Shown one piece after another: positions 40,201-51,358 of a DNA stretch of 64,000 bases. Position 1 is the stretch's first letter. Each line of letters opens with the position of its first letter. The DNA is taken from NCBI GenBank assembly GCA_028551475.1, contig CM052361.1, forward strand, positions 8,501,501 through 8,565,500, read 5' to 3'. Source of the DNA: Casuarina equisetifolia (taxonomy: Eukaryota > Streptophyta > Magnoliopsida > Fagales > Casuarinaceae). Made by a program: the position numbers and the translations under genes. Below the pieces are notes generated by a model that did no database searches, had not been told where the DNA came from, and worked only from the letters and a program-made list of their open reading frames with translations.

Positions 40201-40630
40201 GTAAGGTAAAAGAGGGCAGGAGCCCTTTTCAAGGTAATTAAGTTGCATACTCTCGTGTTTTTGGCTTTTTGCCAAAACAATTTGCCAAAGCAAACCAGAT
40301 TTTAGAAGCAGTTTCTAACTCGAAGATGTAATCAAAGATGTCTTTGGAAAAAGAGCCAATAATCCAAGATTGAAGAAGATCATTGGTTTGTTTCCAGGCA
40401 ATAAAGGTTGCGTTAAGTTCTTCCTTGCCATCAACAATAATTTTTGGAAAAGGTTTAGTTGTTTCTTCAGTAAGAAAGCTAACAAGCTTATTGGATTTGG
40501 CAAAGGTCTTAACTTTAGTAACCCATGGGAGGTAGTTGGTCTTCATAAGTTTGATATTGAGAAAGGTGGTAATGTTAATGTCACTGGGATAAGGGTACAA
40601 AGGATTGGTTTCAAAGGACATGGAAACCAT
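37231..40630 (-). pseudogene. Second gag-to-integrase block of the composite copia
   Basis: gag at 40630-40238 is open (FLNIKLMKTNYLPWVTKVKT, FIAWKQTNDLLQSWIIGS, ELETASKIWFALANCF), the UBN2-type copia gag start. The protease-to-integrase part is degraded (39632-39411). The integrase core at 39011-38660 is readable (FVDNFSHFTWLYPI, FDTFVHFHLMAEKQ, KILQCDNEGEF, GRIERKHM-like). A long low-complexity linker at 38350-37330 joins it to the RT. It starts right after an internal primer-site-like sequence, so it is a second element start inside the composite. Confidence 0.78.
37871..38097 (-). repeat. 126-bp in-frame tandem duplication in copia linker
   Basis: Units start at 37871 and 37997 with actccatccatggtatgttg and encode CFPHMQS...LFPCNIPWME on the minus strand. 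The period of 126 is a multiple of 3. Shorter related repeats (cttaaaggt... with atgccatgag) lie at 37635-37800. All are in the variable region between integrase and RT. Confidence 0.75.
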
Positions 40631-40757
40631 GTAGGTAAAGAGACAAAAAAAAAAAAAAAGTTTGTGAAGAACAAAAGAAAAATGAAGGAGTTAAGTTCTT
40701 TTTTTTTTCTTGATTTTTTTTAGAGGATGAAACAAATAAGGTCACAATTACCTTAGA

Positions 40758-40770
40758 TGGCTATGATACC
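40758..40770 (-). other. Internal copia primer-site-like sequence and short LTR candidate
   Basis: The minus strand reads tggtatcatagcc, one base off the copia initiator-tRNA primer site. The 165 or so bases before it on that strand (40937-40771) start TGATGCACAATGG and contain a TATA box (tgtatataag), so they look like a short LTR. A second copy of this LTR was not found in the window. Confidence 0.5.
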
Positions 40771-40939
40771 ATAAAGAAGAATATAGAACAATAAGAAATC
40801 ATTAGAGAGTTAAACTAAACCTTATATTAAAGAATAACTACAAGAACACATGTTTACAGGGTGTAAAAGATGGTTAAAAAATTATACAAGTATCACTTAT
40901 ATACAAGAGTGACAAAGAGACCATTGTGCATCAACGATT

Positions 40940-43900
40940 TGTTTTTTAGTTTGAATTTGATTTTGAAGATGTAGCATGTTTTGTTAGAAAAATAGAAAAA
41001 GAGATTGTCTTAGAGGTTAGCAGTCTAGAATGAGGAGTAGATACGTTTTTAGTTTCAACTAGAGGTAAGCTAGGATAAACAGCATAGGGAGGAAGCCATC
41101 TTAGACTTTTCTTTACTGTGCTAATGTGGATGCTTCTTTTCCAAATAGTTACTTTCTTTAATGTCGTGAGTTCTTCCAACTAAGGAGTCATTAACATGTT
41201 GCTGTAAAGGTGGATTTTCTTGTTATTCAATAAGGACTAACGAGTGTTGTTATGGCAATGATGTTGGAAACAATTGAGCAATTCCAAAATTTAAATCAAA
41301 AGTAGCTTTAGGAATCCTTTGAGATGAATTTTCGTGCCCATGGTTTTGGTGATTTATGTTGAGAAAGTTGACAACGAAAGTGTGATGATTTTGTGGAGCT
41401 AGAGAGAGAGAAGGTTGAAGGGACTCTTGTTATAGATCCATGGAAAACTCTTGTTGTTGGTCTACAATAGGTGAAGGAAATGGTAAAAATGAAGTAATAT
41501 TAAGCTATAGGAGAGAACCCAAGGGAGTTTGCAAGCTTGGTTAGGCCTTTAATGCAGAAATTAAAGTGTTTAGGCTTATAGTGTTAGGAGGTTTGCTGGA
41601 AATAGCTTTTGGTTATGCATGAGGAAGAAACACCTCCTCATTTGTGCATAAGGAGGCCAAACTTGAGGGAGCTACAGTGTCATGATCACTTGCATGGATG
41701 GCTATCGTGTCATGTTCTAGTTCCATTCTAGAACTTAAGGGACTAATGTTGGCAAGGTTTGATTTGTTCTCATTGTTTAAGGATTCTCTACACCCTATGT
41801 TAGGAGAAAGTGAGGGCAAGCCAAATGATGAGATTCCATTTTGCCTATTTAATGGAGGATTCTTCATGCCTTCATTCTAATATTAGAAGGCCTTTAAATG
41901 AGACGTGGCATGTTCTTTTACAAAAAAGTCACATTCCTTACCAATAGGGAATGATGGCTTTCTTAACTAATTAGTGAGATTCAAGTTCCCACCACCATCA
42001 CCAACCATTGGTTGAATGTGAGGTTGGTTGTTGTCTAATGTTGTTAGCTTGAAAGGAAAAATATGTTTTTTGAAAAAGACATGTCAAGAGATAAAAATTT
42101 TACTTGAAGGAATATGTAGACATCTATAGCCTTTATGATGTGCACTAGAGCCAATGAAAGTGCAAGCAAGAAACTTGGTTGACAATTTATCTGTTAAAAT
42201 AGTTCGAAGGCATGGAAAACATTGAGATCCAAAAACTTTAGGAGAAGTATAATATGGAATCCTTTAATAGAGTAATCATAACGGGATTTATTTCCCAAGC
42301 TTGTGGAGGGAAGCCTATTGATAACATAAGTTGTAGCTAAGAAAGCTTCAACCTAATATTTCCATGGCATGTTGGCTTGTATTAGCATGGATCTTCCAAG
42401 TTCAACCACATGCCTGTGCTTCCTTTCAGTAATTTCATTTTACTGAGTATAAGGACAAGAGAAATGATGTAGAATTTCATTTTCTTTTAGATATTGTCTA
42501 AGTTCAAGACCATAGTATTCTCCATTATTTGAATGTAGGATTTTGGTTTTCTTATCAAATTGCCTTTCAACCATGTTTTTGTATTCAACAAAGATCTTGA
42601 AAAACTCATATTTTTATTTCATAGGATAAAGCCAAGTAAAACATGTGCATTCATCAATTAGCACTATAGAGTAAAGAGAGTTTTGACAAGAAGGTACTGA
42701 GGTAGGTCCTCATAGATCACTATGAATTCTTTCAAAAGGAATAGTCCTTTTATTTGATGATGAAGAAAAAGGCAAACGATAACTCTTGCTTAGCATACAT
42801 ATTGAACAAGACTTAGGTGGATCACCTTTGACTTTTTTTTTCCTTAATTTTGAAGGAGTTTTAAAATATGTAAATTAAAGTGTCCTAGATGATATTGCCA
42901 AGTGCTACCATATGTTGACTATTGATGTTGAGAAAAGAAGGTTTTTATTCTTTTACTTGGTATAATGTAAAGATCTTCCTTTCTATCTCCCTTAAGGAGA
43001 ATTTCTTGGTTGGTCAAATCCTTTACAAAAAAAGAATTCTTGTTAAAGGTTACTTCATAAGGATAATCTTTGGTAAGCTTAAAGATTAATAATAGATTTC
43101 ACTAAATTTTTTATGCTACTAAAATTGACTAAAGTTGTAAGGGCTATCATTTAATTGAATTGTAGCAACATGAGTGATAGGCAATTTTTGCCCATTTCCA
43201 ACTAGAATTTTTTCTAATCCTTATAATAGATAGGGGAGGTGAGTTTACCTACTGAATCTTCTATATATGTAGATGTTTTTGAGTTTGCCACCTAGTTGGT
43301 GTTGTTACTTGCTCTTTTATCAATCCAAAGTGTTGCTAATGCCTTTGGTATGTTGTTTTCTTGGTAAGTACGATCAAATCTCCTCCAATATTCAATTGTG
43401 GAATGACCGAGCTTCCCATAGATATGACAGGCTAAAGTTGTGGTAGTTAGAAAGAAAAGATTAGTACATGCTTGTTTTTTAGCTAAGGTTTGATTTGCCA
43501 CTTGAGTATCAATTGGTGGCTTGTTTCCTGTTGTTACAATTCCAAAACCTTTTCCTTATACAGAAAAAGGTTGGGTTTGACCTCTTCCTTTATAGAAGCC
43601 AAAACCTCCATGTCCTCCGCATTGAGCTGAGAATGCGACGGTATCATTTGAGACATGTTGAGTAACTAGTTGACAACAAACATGTCTTACTTTATAAACT
43701 TGTAATTGAGAGACTATGACGTTGAAGAAAGGGATAGGTGGTTAAAACATGGCATCATTAAAAGATTCATAATCACTAGTCTACCTATAGAACTAAGCTA
43801 GTTAAGAAAATCTTTGAAATTAGATAGGAAAGCAAATAAAGTTTTACCTTCTTTCCTTAAGTTATTAAGTTGAGACAAAAGCTCAAATTCATGAATATCT

Positions 43901-44219
43901 GTCTTTTGAGCAAAATGATTTGCTAGTTCTTCCTACACTTTGGTTACAGTTGTCAATTCAAAGATATGTGCAATTTTTTCTTCTAAAAATGTACTAATGA
44001 TCCAAGATTTCCCTAATGCATCACTCTACATCCAAGATTCAAATGCTAGGTTCAGGGAATAAAGCCATCAATAAATCCAATAAGTCTCTGGGTTAGGATG
44101 AGAGACTTCATCTAAGTCATCCATGAAAGGTAGTTTCCTTTTATAAGCTTAATAGAAACAAAGTTGCTTATATTAATTGAGTTGGGAAAAGGGAAAACAT
44201 TGGAATTTTTCTAAGCCAT
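40940..44219 (-). pseudogene. First gag-to-integrase block of the composite copia
   Basis: Copia gag remnants start near 44219 (FPFPNSINISN, ELANHFAQKTDIHEFELLSQLNNLRKEGKTLFAFLSNFKD). A knuckle with one Cys replaced (CHIYGKLGHSTIEYWRRFDRTYQ) lies at 43292-43501. Integrase remnants run from about 42900 to 42200, and the linker before RT covers 41880-40946. It stops where the inner LTR candidate begins, with no RT of its own. Many stops and frameshifts. Confidence 0.75.
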
Positions 44220-44269
44220 GATAAACAATATACAAAGAGGTTTGGATCAAAACTACTAGGACACCAAAA

Positions 44270-45283
44270 TGAAAATGAAGGTTTGGTGGATGAACATGTA
44301 AAGAAGCTTAGAACACAGAAAGTTAAGCTTGGAATTGCTCAAGAGAAAAGAGATTTCTTTACTAGAACAAAAGATACAGCTCAAAGATATACAAAAGATA
44401 GTTGTTTTCCACATTGAAGACCTCTTACGCATCCCCTATTTATACATAGAAAACTTACAACTAACTTACAACTTACTAATAACTTGGCATCCTACTTGCT
44501 AAAGGAATAACCTCTATGACATGACACTTAACAACATTCAAATAAGTTTACAATTCAGAAAATGAACTTGGATAGAACTTGTAGATAATGGTGGGGCTGG
44601 TTCTTTAATAACTTCACTCATCATGATGAGTAGAGCCCATTGATTCATTGTCAAGGGTTGTACAGTCTTCATTTCTTCCTATATTCAATGGTTCAAGATA
44701 CCTTACAAGGTAGGTAACTTGTTTTTTTCATTAAGAAATCCATTAACAAAATCAACATCCTCTATCTCTGTATCAAGTAAACCTATCGATAATTTACTCA
44801 AACTTGAGTAATGAAGTAAAACATCTTTATAAAGAAAATTAGCTTGTTGTATGAGATTCGGTAAAGGAAAGTCTAGCACTAGTGATTTTGCAACAATGTC
44901 CATAGTCTCAATATTAAACAAATCAGCAAAATAGTTGAAGTTGGAGTGTAACCTATCTAGATTCACGGCTTATGGAGTTAGAGAAAGTGGTTCCATTTTA
45001 ATAACTATGCCAATAGTATAACATATCTTATTTGTTTGATTGAGTGGGTTCTACAGTAAATTGCTTTCAACCAAACCATGATTAAGTGTAATGAGACCAT
45101 GTTCTTGACATTGTTGCCCATCTTGCTCGTTAGCATTTTGTAGTGAGGATTAACCAACCTTGAAGGTAGTTAGTACACAACAGTTCCTTGTTTAGACATA
45201 TATGAGAAAGGATCTAGAGCAACAACCATAGTTTTGGCCATATGATCAAATTCTTTTCTAATTCTTCAATGAAATATTGTCCA
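44270..45283 (-). repeat. 5' LTR (minus-strand sense) of the composite element
   Basis: 1014 bases, direct repeat of 34859-35867. It carries the same coding-like frame (44966-44703: LDRLHSNFNYFADLFNIE, LLDTEIEDVDFVNGFLNE) but with a frameshift at each end. Confidence 0.75.
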
Positions 45284-45976
45284 AATTCTATCAAGTTCGC
45301 TCGTCAAAGCCATAAGAGAATCAATGTTAAAGGGAAAGTGTTGAGAGTGTTAAAGTTAAGGCCATTAGAGACGTTGGAGAAATGATGGCAAGTAGAAGAA
45401 GTTGGGTGGTTAATTGTCTCACAAAAAGCTAGAAGGAAAGGGTCTTTGTTAAAAAAAAAAATCAAACTATTTTTTGACCCACTACCGAAAAGTCAAGAAG
45501 TAAAAGGCAACAAGATAACAATTGTTGATTTGCTGCGCGAGTTAGATCAACATCAAATGGAAAGGCGCTTGCCTTCTTTTTTTGGTATTATGATCCTTGG
45601 CTTGCATTTAACCCAATCTAGCCAACCATTGAGGGGTTATTGGCTGCCGCCTAGAGCGTTGTTCAATGACCCATAAAAAGAAATAAAGTCTAACAAAACC
45701 CAAGCTCTAATAACGACAAACTATTACAAGTGCAAGATGATTAATTATCAACTACAATTCAATGGCCTTTAGAAGTTGATACAACTAGTGGAGTTCTCCT
45801 AAGCAAAGACTCCCAGACCTTCTTACTTGACTAGATGACATAAATGGCATCATCTTGACGAACCACAAGTCCACCACCTTTTCTAAATCAGTTACCACAT
45901 CATACACAACAAGAGTGAGGTGGGCACACTTTGGGATGTCCATGTGGAGGCAAGTCTCCCCACCAAGCCCACCACT
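45284..45976 (+). other. Unassigned segment upstream of the AGPase fragment
   Basis: An open frame at 45446-45676 (KLFFDPLPKSQEVKG, ITIVDLLRELDQHQMERRLP) looks moderately coding but matches nothing I recognise. The remainder is without visible features. It may be part of the vehicle that carried the adjacent gene fragment. Confidence 0.3.
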
Positions 45977-46290
45977 AAGCGTTGGGCTATACTAAATGTT
46001 CCCATTGGTGGAGCATATAGGCTAATTGAGGTTCCAATGAGCAATTGCGTCAACAATGGGATCAACACAACTTTCACTTGGATTGACTCTGCGCTGCTCA
46101 ACAGGCATATGGCGCACACTTACAACCTTAGTGGAGGAGTATCCTTTAGAGATAGCTATGTCAAGGTTCTTGTTGCCACACAAACTTTAGTAAAGGGTGG
46201 TGAAAAATGGTTCCACAATACAACAGATGTTATGCGACAATTTCATTGGCTTTTTGAGCATGCAAGAAGTAAAGAGATTAAGGATAAAAG
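45977..46290 (+). pseudogene. ADP-glucose pyrophosphorylase (large-subunit type) fragment
   Basis: Inside an open frame of 163 codons (45920-46411), about 100 residues clearly match the N-terminal catalytic region of plant glucose-1-phosphate adenylyltransferase: VPIGGAYRLIEVPMSNCVNN, LLNRHMAHTYN, VLVATQT, KWFHNTTDVMRQFHWLFEHA, RSKEIKD. The enzyme makes ADP-glucose for starch synthesis in plastids. The fragment covers perhaps a fifth of the protein and has no intron across this span. It is slightly shortened after GIN, and it is followed by an unrelated Lys-rich tail (KKAKKKIEKNVGKENKRK). The substrate-binding remainder is absent, so it cannot be active. It is a captured or retrocopied gene piece. 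Confidence 0.85.
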
Positions 46291-46411
46291 AAGTAACCCA
46301 ATGGATAGGCTAGCTGAAGGAAAGCCAAACAGAAAGAAAGCAAAAAAGAAAATTGAGAAGAATGTGGGGAAGGAAAACAAAAGAAAGCTCTTGTTCGAAG
46401 TGAAAGGATAG

Positions 46412-48848
46412 AAATGTAATGTTATGCACCTATTTTGGTGGATGATGTAAGATTGTGAAGGAGAATCCAAAGCTGTTTGTGGACAATGTGATGGAGGCAT
46501 ACTAGAAGTTGAGTGACAAGAAGAAGTCAGAGTGCCTAAAGTTCAATGTGCCGATTTCGGTGTGTAATCGAGGAGATGCAAGTTCATTGGAAAGCGAAAA
46601 GGGATGAAAAACAAACCAATCGTGAAGAGGAGAACAAAGAGAATAAAGAAGGAAAGGAGGTCAAGTTGGAGTTCTAAGTGGTAACCATAGAAGAGGTGTT
46701 AAGTAAGGGGGGAAAACTATAGAGGAACTTATATTGTCACTACCCACTAAGGTACACTAGGAGGATGTAGGCCTTCGCACCTCTAATCTTAGGTAATAAG
46801 ATTCTATGCAAAACCGAAAGCATTATTCCATTTCCTTCAAGCTTGTTGGAAACTAAGTTAGAAAGAAAAAAGAAAAGGAATGCTTTACTTCTCACTTGTC
46901 TTTTCCGTGGTCCAACATCAATGGCCTTGTTTCATGTCAACTTGTTGCGATCAACTTGTTCGCATATTTTGGGTGTCATGTCCGTGGTACTTATACTTCC
47001 ATAAAATAAAAAAGGTAACCCACTAGAGAAGCTAGTGAAAGAAAATGAGGCAAAAAAAGAGGAGATTGAAAAGAACTTAGCATAATGGGATATATGATGG
47101 ATATAATAAGGCACTACATGATGTTGATAACAAGGAAGGCTCAACATGATACTGTTACATGTACATGGTTTTGAGCTTAACGCTATGGGAACAACAACAT
47201 TTAGGTTTGGCAAGCATAAGATGATGAGGAGCGGCAAATGGTCGAGGTGGAAAGGGAAGGAAAGGATGATAATGGTGAAACTATTTACCTAAATTACTTT
47301 GCATTAGAAGTAAAATTCAAACCTACACAGGATACTACTACTAAGAAAGATGAAATAAAGGTGGGAGTGGTAGAGGACATCCTTGAAGGCCTTGGCATGC
47401 AAGCAATGATTGGTGTAAGACAAGAGCAATGTTGCATGTAGCATCTTAGGGGCTTAAGAAAATTGCCATGCGTCTGTCCTTTACAATTTGGAAGGATTAC
47501 ATCCAACCTTTTTCATGGATAACCTCAATTTATAAAAAAAAAAATGTGTTTATAAGTTACATTTGAATTTAAATTATGATATTACATTAAAAAAATTTGT
47601 CTAAAAATTAACTCAAGAATAGAAAATTTTTCTTTATAAAATTTTTTTAAAACGAAATCTAAACGATATAAATATGATATACTATATTCTAATGCATACA
47701 CCATATAATAAGCAAATGGCATACAAGTCTGAAAGGTATGCTTGGTTATCAAAGGCAAGAAAAACAACCCTTTTAGGCTTTGTGAGTTGACAACTAAGTG
47801 ATTAGTACCCGCACCTAAGACACTACCAGACAACCCTCTGATCCTTCTAATTCCTAAGATCCTTGAATCAATTGTGTTTCATTAAAAACACATTTTATGG
47901 TGTTCAATTGTCATCTTGTTGCATAGCTCTGTGATTTAAATTTGAGATCCTGGTAAGAGTATGAAATATTGAATTTAAAATGCTTCCTTCTAGTTTCTCA
48001 ATGAGCTCATTATGGTTGGGGAGTTTTACATTCACCATTCATAATTTATTCTTGAAGTAGTTATGAGGGCCTAATCCTAAAGTCTGTGCTAGAGATTTAA
48101 ACCTCGTCAATACTATGTCTCCTACCTTCCTCTCTACCTTAGCTAGTGCACAACCTGAAAAAATGTTAAGAATAAGAGTAGCAATAGACATTCAATAAAG
48201 AAAAAGAAGAAGAAGAAAAAAAACAAACTACTTTGAGATGAGCTTGTAGCGCTCTCAGTATCCTCCACCTTTGAAAGCCAAGTGTTAAGATAGATGGGTA
48301 TATACCAATGACTTTTCGTGGTTAAGGATATATCAATTTTTGTGTCCATAATTTATTACTAATTAGCCATACATATAAAAGTCATTAGAGAAATTATTTT
48401 TTAGTTGTTCTTTCTCTTAATTTGGTTATTGTAATAAGTCACTAAATGACACACTACATTTAGAGTTTCTTAAACCTCATATATAAAAAATAAAATAAAA
48501 AATGAGGGAGAAACTCAAATTGACAGTTTTACATTTTAGCCCTTAACCTAACCTTGATTTTTGTGGTTTGCTTTTTCAACACAATTAAGACCTATGCAAT
48601 TTCTGGGAGATTAGAGATTGTGACGTTCGAAGTTCACTTCAACATCTGTTTTGTTTAGATAATGCCATAATCAAAGTCAAATTAGTTCCTAATTTTCCTT
48701 TTTCTATGGAGATTTTTCTAACATAAAAAACAAAGATATTTATTGAAGATAGCAAGTACAAAAAGAGAGTAGAGAGCTCATATTTGAAATCATAAGATAG
48801 TAATGGGGATAAAACCAAGTCATGCAGTCACTAAACTAGCAATTCAAC
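46412..48848. other. Unassigned region between the AGPase fragment and peroxidase D
   Basis: No recognisable gene. 47238-47441 (+) is open but unrecognised. On the minus strand pieces near 48340-48230 (SHWYIPIYLNTWLSKVEDTE) and 48150-47960 (AKVERKVGDIVLTRFKSLAQ, PNHNELIEKLEGSILNSI) have coding flavour and might be exons of a degraded gene. The final 250 bases match the 3' flanks of peroxidases B and C. Confidence 0.3.
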
Positions 48849-50753
48849 CTAGTTCACTTTCCTACACTTCATGCGAATTTCACTCTAATTCTCAGTTAAT
48901 GGCTTTAAATTGCCTATCTTCACCATGGACATAGCAAAATCCTACGAAAAAGCCTCGGCATTTTTTTTTTGGTGAAAGGTCAAATTATATATCACCCGTA
49001 AAAAAATTTACAAGATTATTCGATTACAAAATATCATCATCTAAGCTTAAATATTGCACTTGGCAAATTCCAAAGCTCTTGTAAAAATTTATTACAATTT
49101 GTAAGCTTGACTCCTCTGGTAGATGAAATCTTGCCTCTCACATCCTTCTTGATTTTAGCAATAATGGTTGAGTTTTCTACACTTATATTGCTGAATCTTT
49201 TTCTATTCCTTTCACTCCAAATGTGATACAATACGGCCTTGAAAGATATACTAAGCAAAGTAGCTGCAAAGCTCTTCCTCTTAACAGTCTTGATCATCCA
49301 ACATATTTCAACTCTCTAGTGTTCAATTCTTCGAGTTAATCTATTCATGCCTAACAAAGCCTTCCAAATGTAGTTTGTGAACTTGCACTTAAAAAAAAAA
49401 AAAAACCTCGGCATTTGACCTGTACATATTCACCAGCCAATCTGAGAAGCCTTTATTGAACAATGCCTAATCAGAGTGGAAAAGCCCCTTCCTCTGAACC
49501 AAGTTGTTAAAGTATGCCACGTCAAAACATGCTGGTGTAGGGTCCAATGATTCGAGGTTGAAGTCACCTCCACTTCTTGGACAAACGGATTTCAACTTTT
49601 CATCAAATGTTAGGTCAATGTTGTTGTCCTTGTAAGTGTGGTTTCTAATGGAAACACACCGTGCAAAGCGCAAGGTGTGGGCACCGTTGAGTGTGATTGG
49701 GTCTCTTTCATCAAGGCCTTGCCTTTTGAAGTTGTTAATCAGTCCTGGGAGGTCCAAGGTCAGTGTTAGGATGTCCATGTTGGCCTAAGTCCTGTTGGCA
49801 GTGGTTGAGTCTCTTCTTCCTAGCTGCACCTCCCATGTTGGCCTTCCTAGCTGCAGGATTGAGATTCATGTTCCCATTATTCATGCATACTAAAATACCA
49901 CTTGAGTTCCTTTAAAAACTTATGACTTATATGGATAAAGTCTAATCAACTTGTCTAGTATCCCTAACTTATTAAACTTAAGTTTTATCATAAACTTCCT
50001 AGTAATCCATTACATGTAATCCATTCATAAGAAAAAATTTTTGCCTCAGTGGTAGAAAAGTCTAGGGAGACAAACAAAAAGGTTGACTACGAACCATGAC
50101 GACAGAGTCACGAGCTGCCACAACCAAGATGTTTACACATGAGACCATCGGGAGTCCACAGGCTTTATCCACCTCCACCTTAAAGTTGTCCACCACCCCA
50201 AATCCTTAGGCAAAGCTTTTACTAGGAATTGAGTTTTTCTCGTTGTCAATGGTGGTTGTTGGATCCAGAAGAATGGAACCGTCACAACCCTACATTACAA
50301 TGAATAAATTCATCATTTTTTGGATTCCAATACAATAAAATACTTGTTTGACGTAGATTTTTGAAGTGAAAATGTTTTTTGAAAAACTTAATCACCATTG
50401 TTTAGAAAAGTAGGAAGACGATGCTCTTCCAAGACGAACCTTTATCCAAAACTTTTCAAAATTCTCTTTCTTAAAAAGCTGCACCAGATAAACCTAGTTA
50501 GATCAAATGCAGATGACAAGAAGAGAAACTTAGTAATTAGTACATTAACAAAACAGTTGTGGAAATGCAGATGTAGTAAAGAAGCACTCGTGCCTTATTC
50601 TCTCTCAATTGCAGACTGGACGACTTTCTAGATGGTCCACAAAGCTTGGGGACAAGAATAGTCATAGAAATTGGGAGAAAGTTAAGAGACAGCAGTGGTT
50701 GTGAGAGCCAAGAAGACAAAGGCATGGAAACAGAAAAGGCTAGCTGAAGCCAT
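48849..50753 (-). pseudogene. Class III peroxidase copy D, broken by stops and a LINE
   Basis: Same exon plan as its paralogues: exon 1 is 50753-50544 (210 nt), exon 2 is 50289-50095 (195 nt), and exon 3 runs from 49850 to the stop at 48851-48849 but is split by a LINE tail (48963-49399). Exon 1 carries three in-frame stops (at the Gln after the signal peptide, at WTI*KVV, and at ERE*G). Exon 2 has a stop where others read RGFEVVD. The distal motif reads LLHLHFHNCF, so the conserved Arg and Asp are also replaced. Splice-site dinucleotides are still present. It is a long-dead copy; the promoter is also hit by a copia element. Confidence 0.93.
48963..49399 (-). mobile_element. 5'-truncated LINE tail inside exon 3 of peroxidase D
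   Basis: Minus-strand LINE 3' end: the T run at 48961-48970 is the reversed poly(A), then the 3' UTR and the ORF2 C-terminus (49297-49037: YHIWSERNRKRFSN, KKDVRGKISSTRG). It is flanked by a 16-base duplication of exon sequence, aaaaagcctcggcatt on the left (48947-48962) and aaaaacctcggcatt on the right near 49400-49415. It is nearly identical to the tail at 8815-9124, so both come from one LINE subfamily. Confidence 0.9.
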
Positions 50754-50835
50754 TACTAAACCTTGTTGTGAGCTTCTAAATCTGCCACGACTATATTTCC
50801 TAGGTTTTGAGTGACTTTCGCTTGATTGGTTCTGG

Positions 50836-50843
50836 TATTTATA
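50836..50843 (-). promoter_or_regulatory. TATA box of peroxidase D
   Basis: TATAAATA about 84 bases upstream of the former ATG, conserved with copies A-C. The copia 2 insertion begins 113 bases further upstream. Confidence 0.6.
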
Positions 50844-50955
50844 AATGAGCGTCAAGACAAATTCCAATAAAGACGTAAGGAATACAATTCCTGGACTTGG
50901 TCAGGAAGCAGCTCCTTGCATTAGCTTCGGCAGAGAAATGAGACTAAACCCATTA

Positions 50956-51189
50956 TGTTGACACCTATGTGATAGTCTACATGACTATGATCACGTCAGA
51001 CACTTGAATACCTTATGTAGTCACAGGGGTACCTTTACTTGTATAGCTTTATCTCTTATATACTTGTACATAATACATTGATACGTTAGGTGAGAGAAAA
51101 TAAGAGTTATATTTCATCACCTACCTTTTATCCTTTTCATTTACTTCGTACTGTTCTGGTTAATGTTTTCTGGCCAAACCTTAACTTCA
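50956..51189 (+). repeat. 5' LTR of copia 2
   Basis: 234 bases; the right border is uncertain by a few bases because the LTRs end ttcaact/ttcaactca. Confidence 0.8.
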
Positions 51190-51358
51190 ACTTGGTATCC
51201 AGAGCTAGAAAATGGTGTAGGCCGCTTGATCCTTACGGCCCCTCCTCTTTCCGTTACCTTTCTTTTTTTTTCCTCCCTTTGTTTTCCTTCTAGCCCATTT
51301 ATTCCCTTGGGCCTTATCCTTTTTTTCTTCTCACTTCAGCCTCGCCTAGCCTAACCCA

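Larger units (their letters stand above)
34859..45283 (-). mobile_element. Composite copia-like element with ~1.0-kb LTRs
   Basis: Direct repeats 34859-35867 and 44270-45283 (1009 and 1014 bases) bracket 8.4 kb of minus-strand copia coding remnants. On the minus strand each starts TGGACAATATTTC or a variant and ends CATTTTCA, the TG...CA form of LTRs. Next to the right repeat the minus strand reads ttttggtgtcctagtag, a degenerate primer-site position. The interior holds two successive gag-to-integrase blocks (44219-40940 and 40630-37230) but only one RT/RNase H (37222-36050), and an internal primer-site-like sequence at 40758-40770. This implies nesting or recombination of two copia units. 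I found no matching target duplication. Confidence 0.7.

Noticed and set aside
46243..46500. Minus-strand frame opposite the AGPase fragment
   Set aside because: Antisense shadow; the AGPase motifs are on the plus strand.
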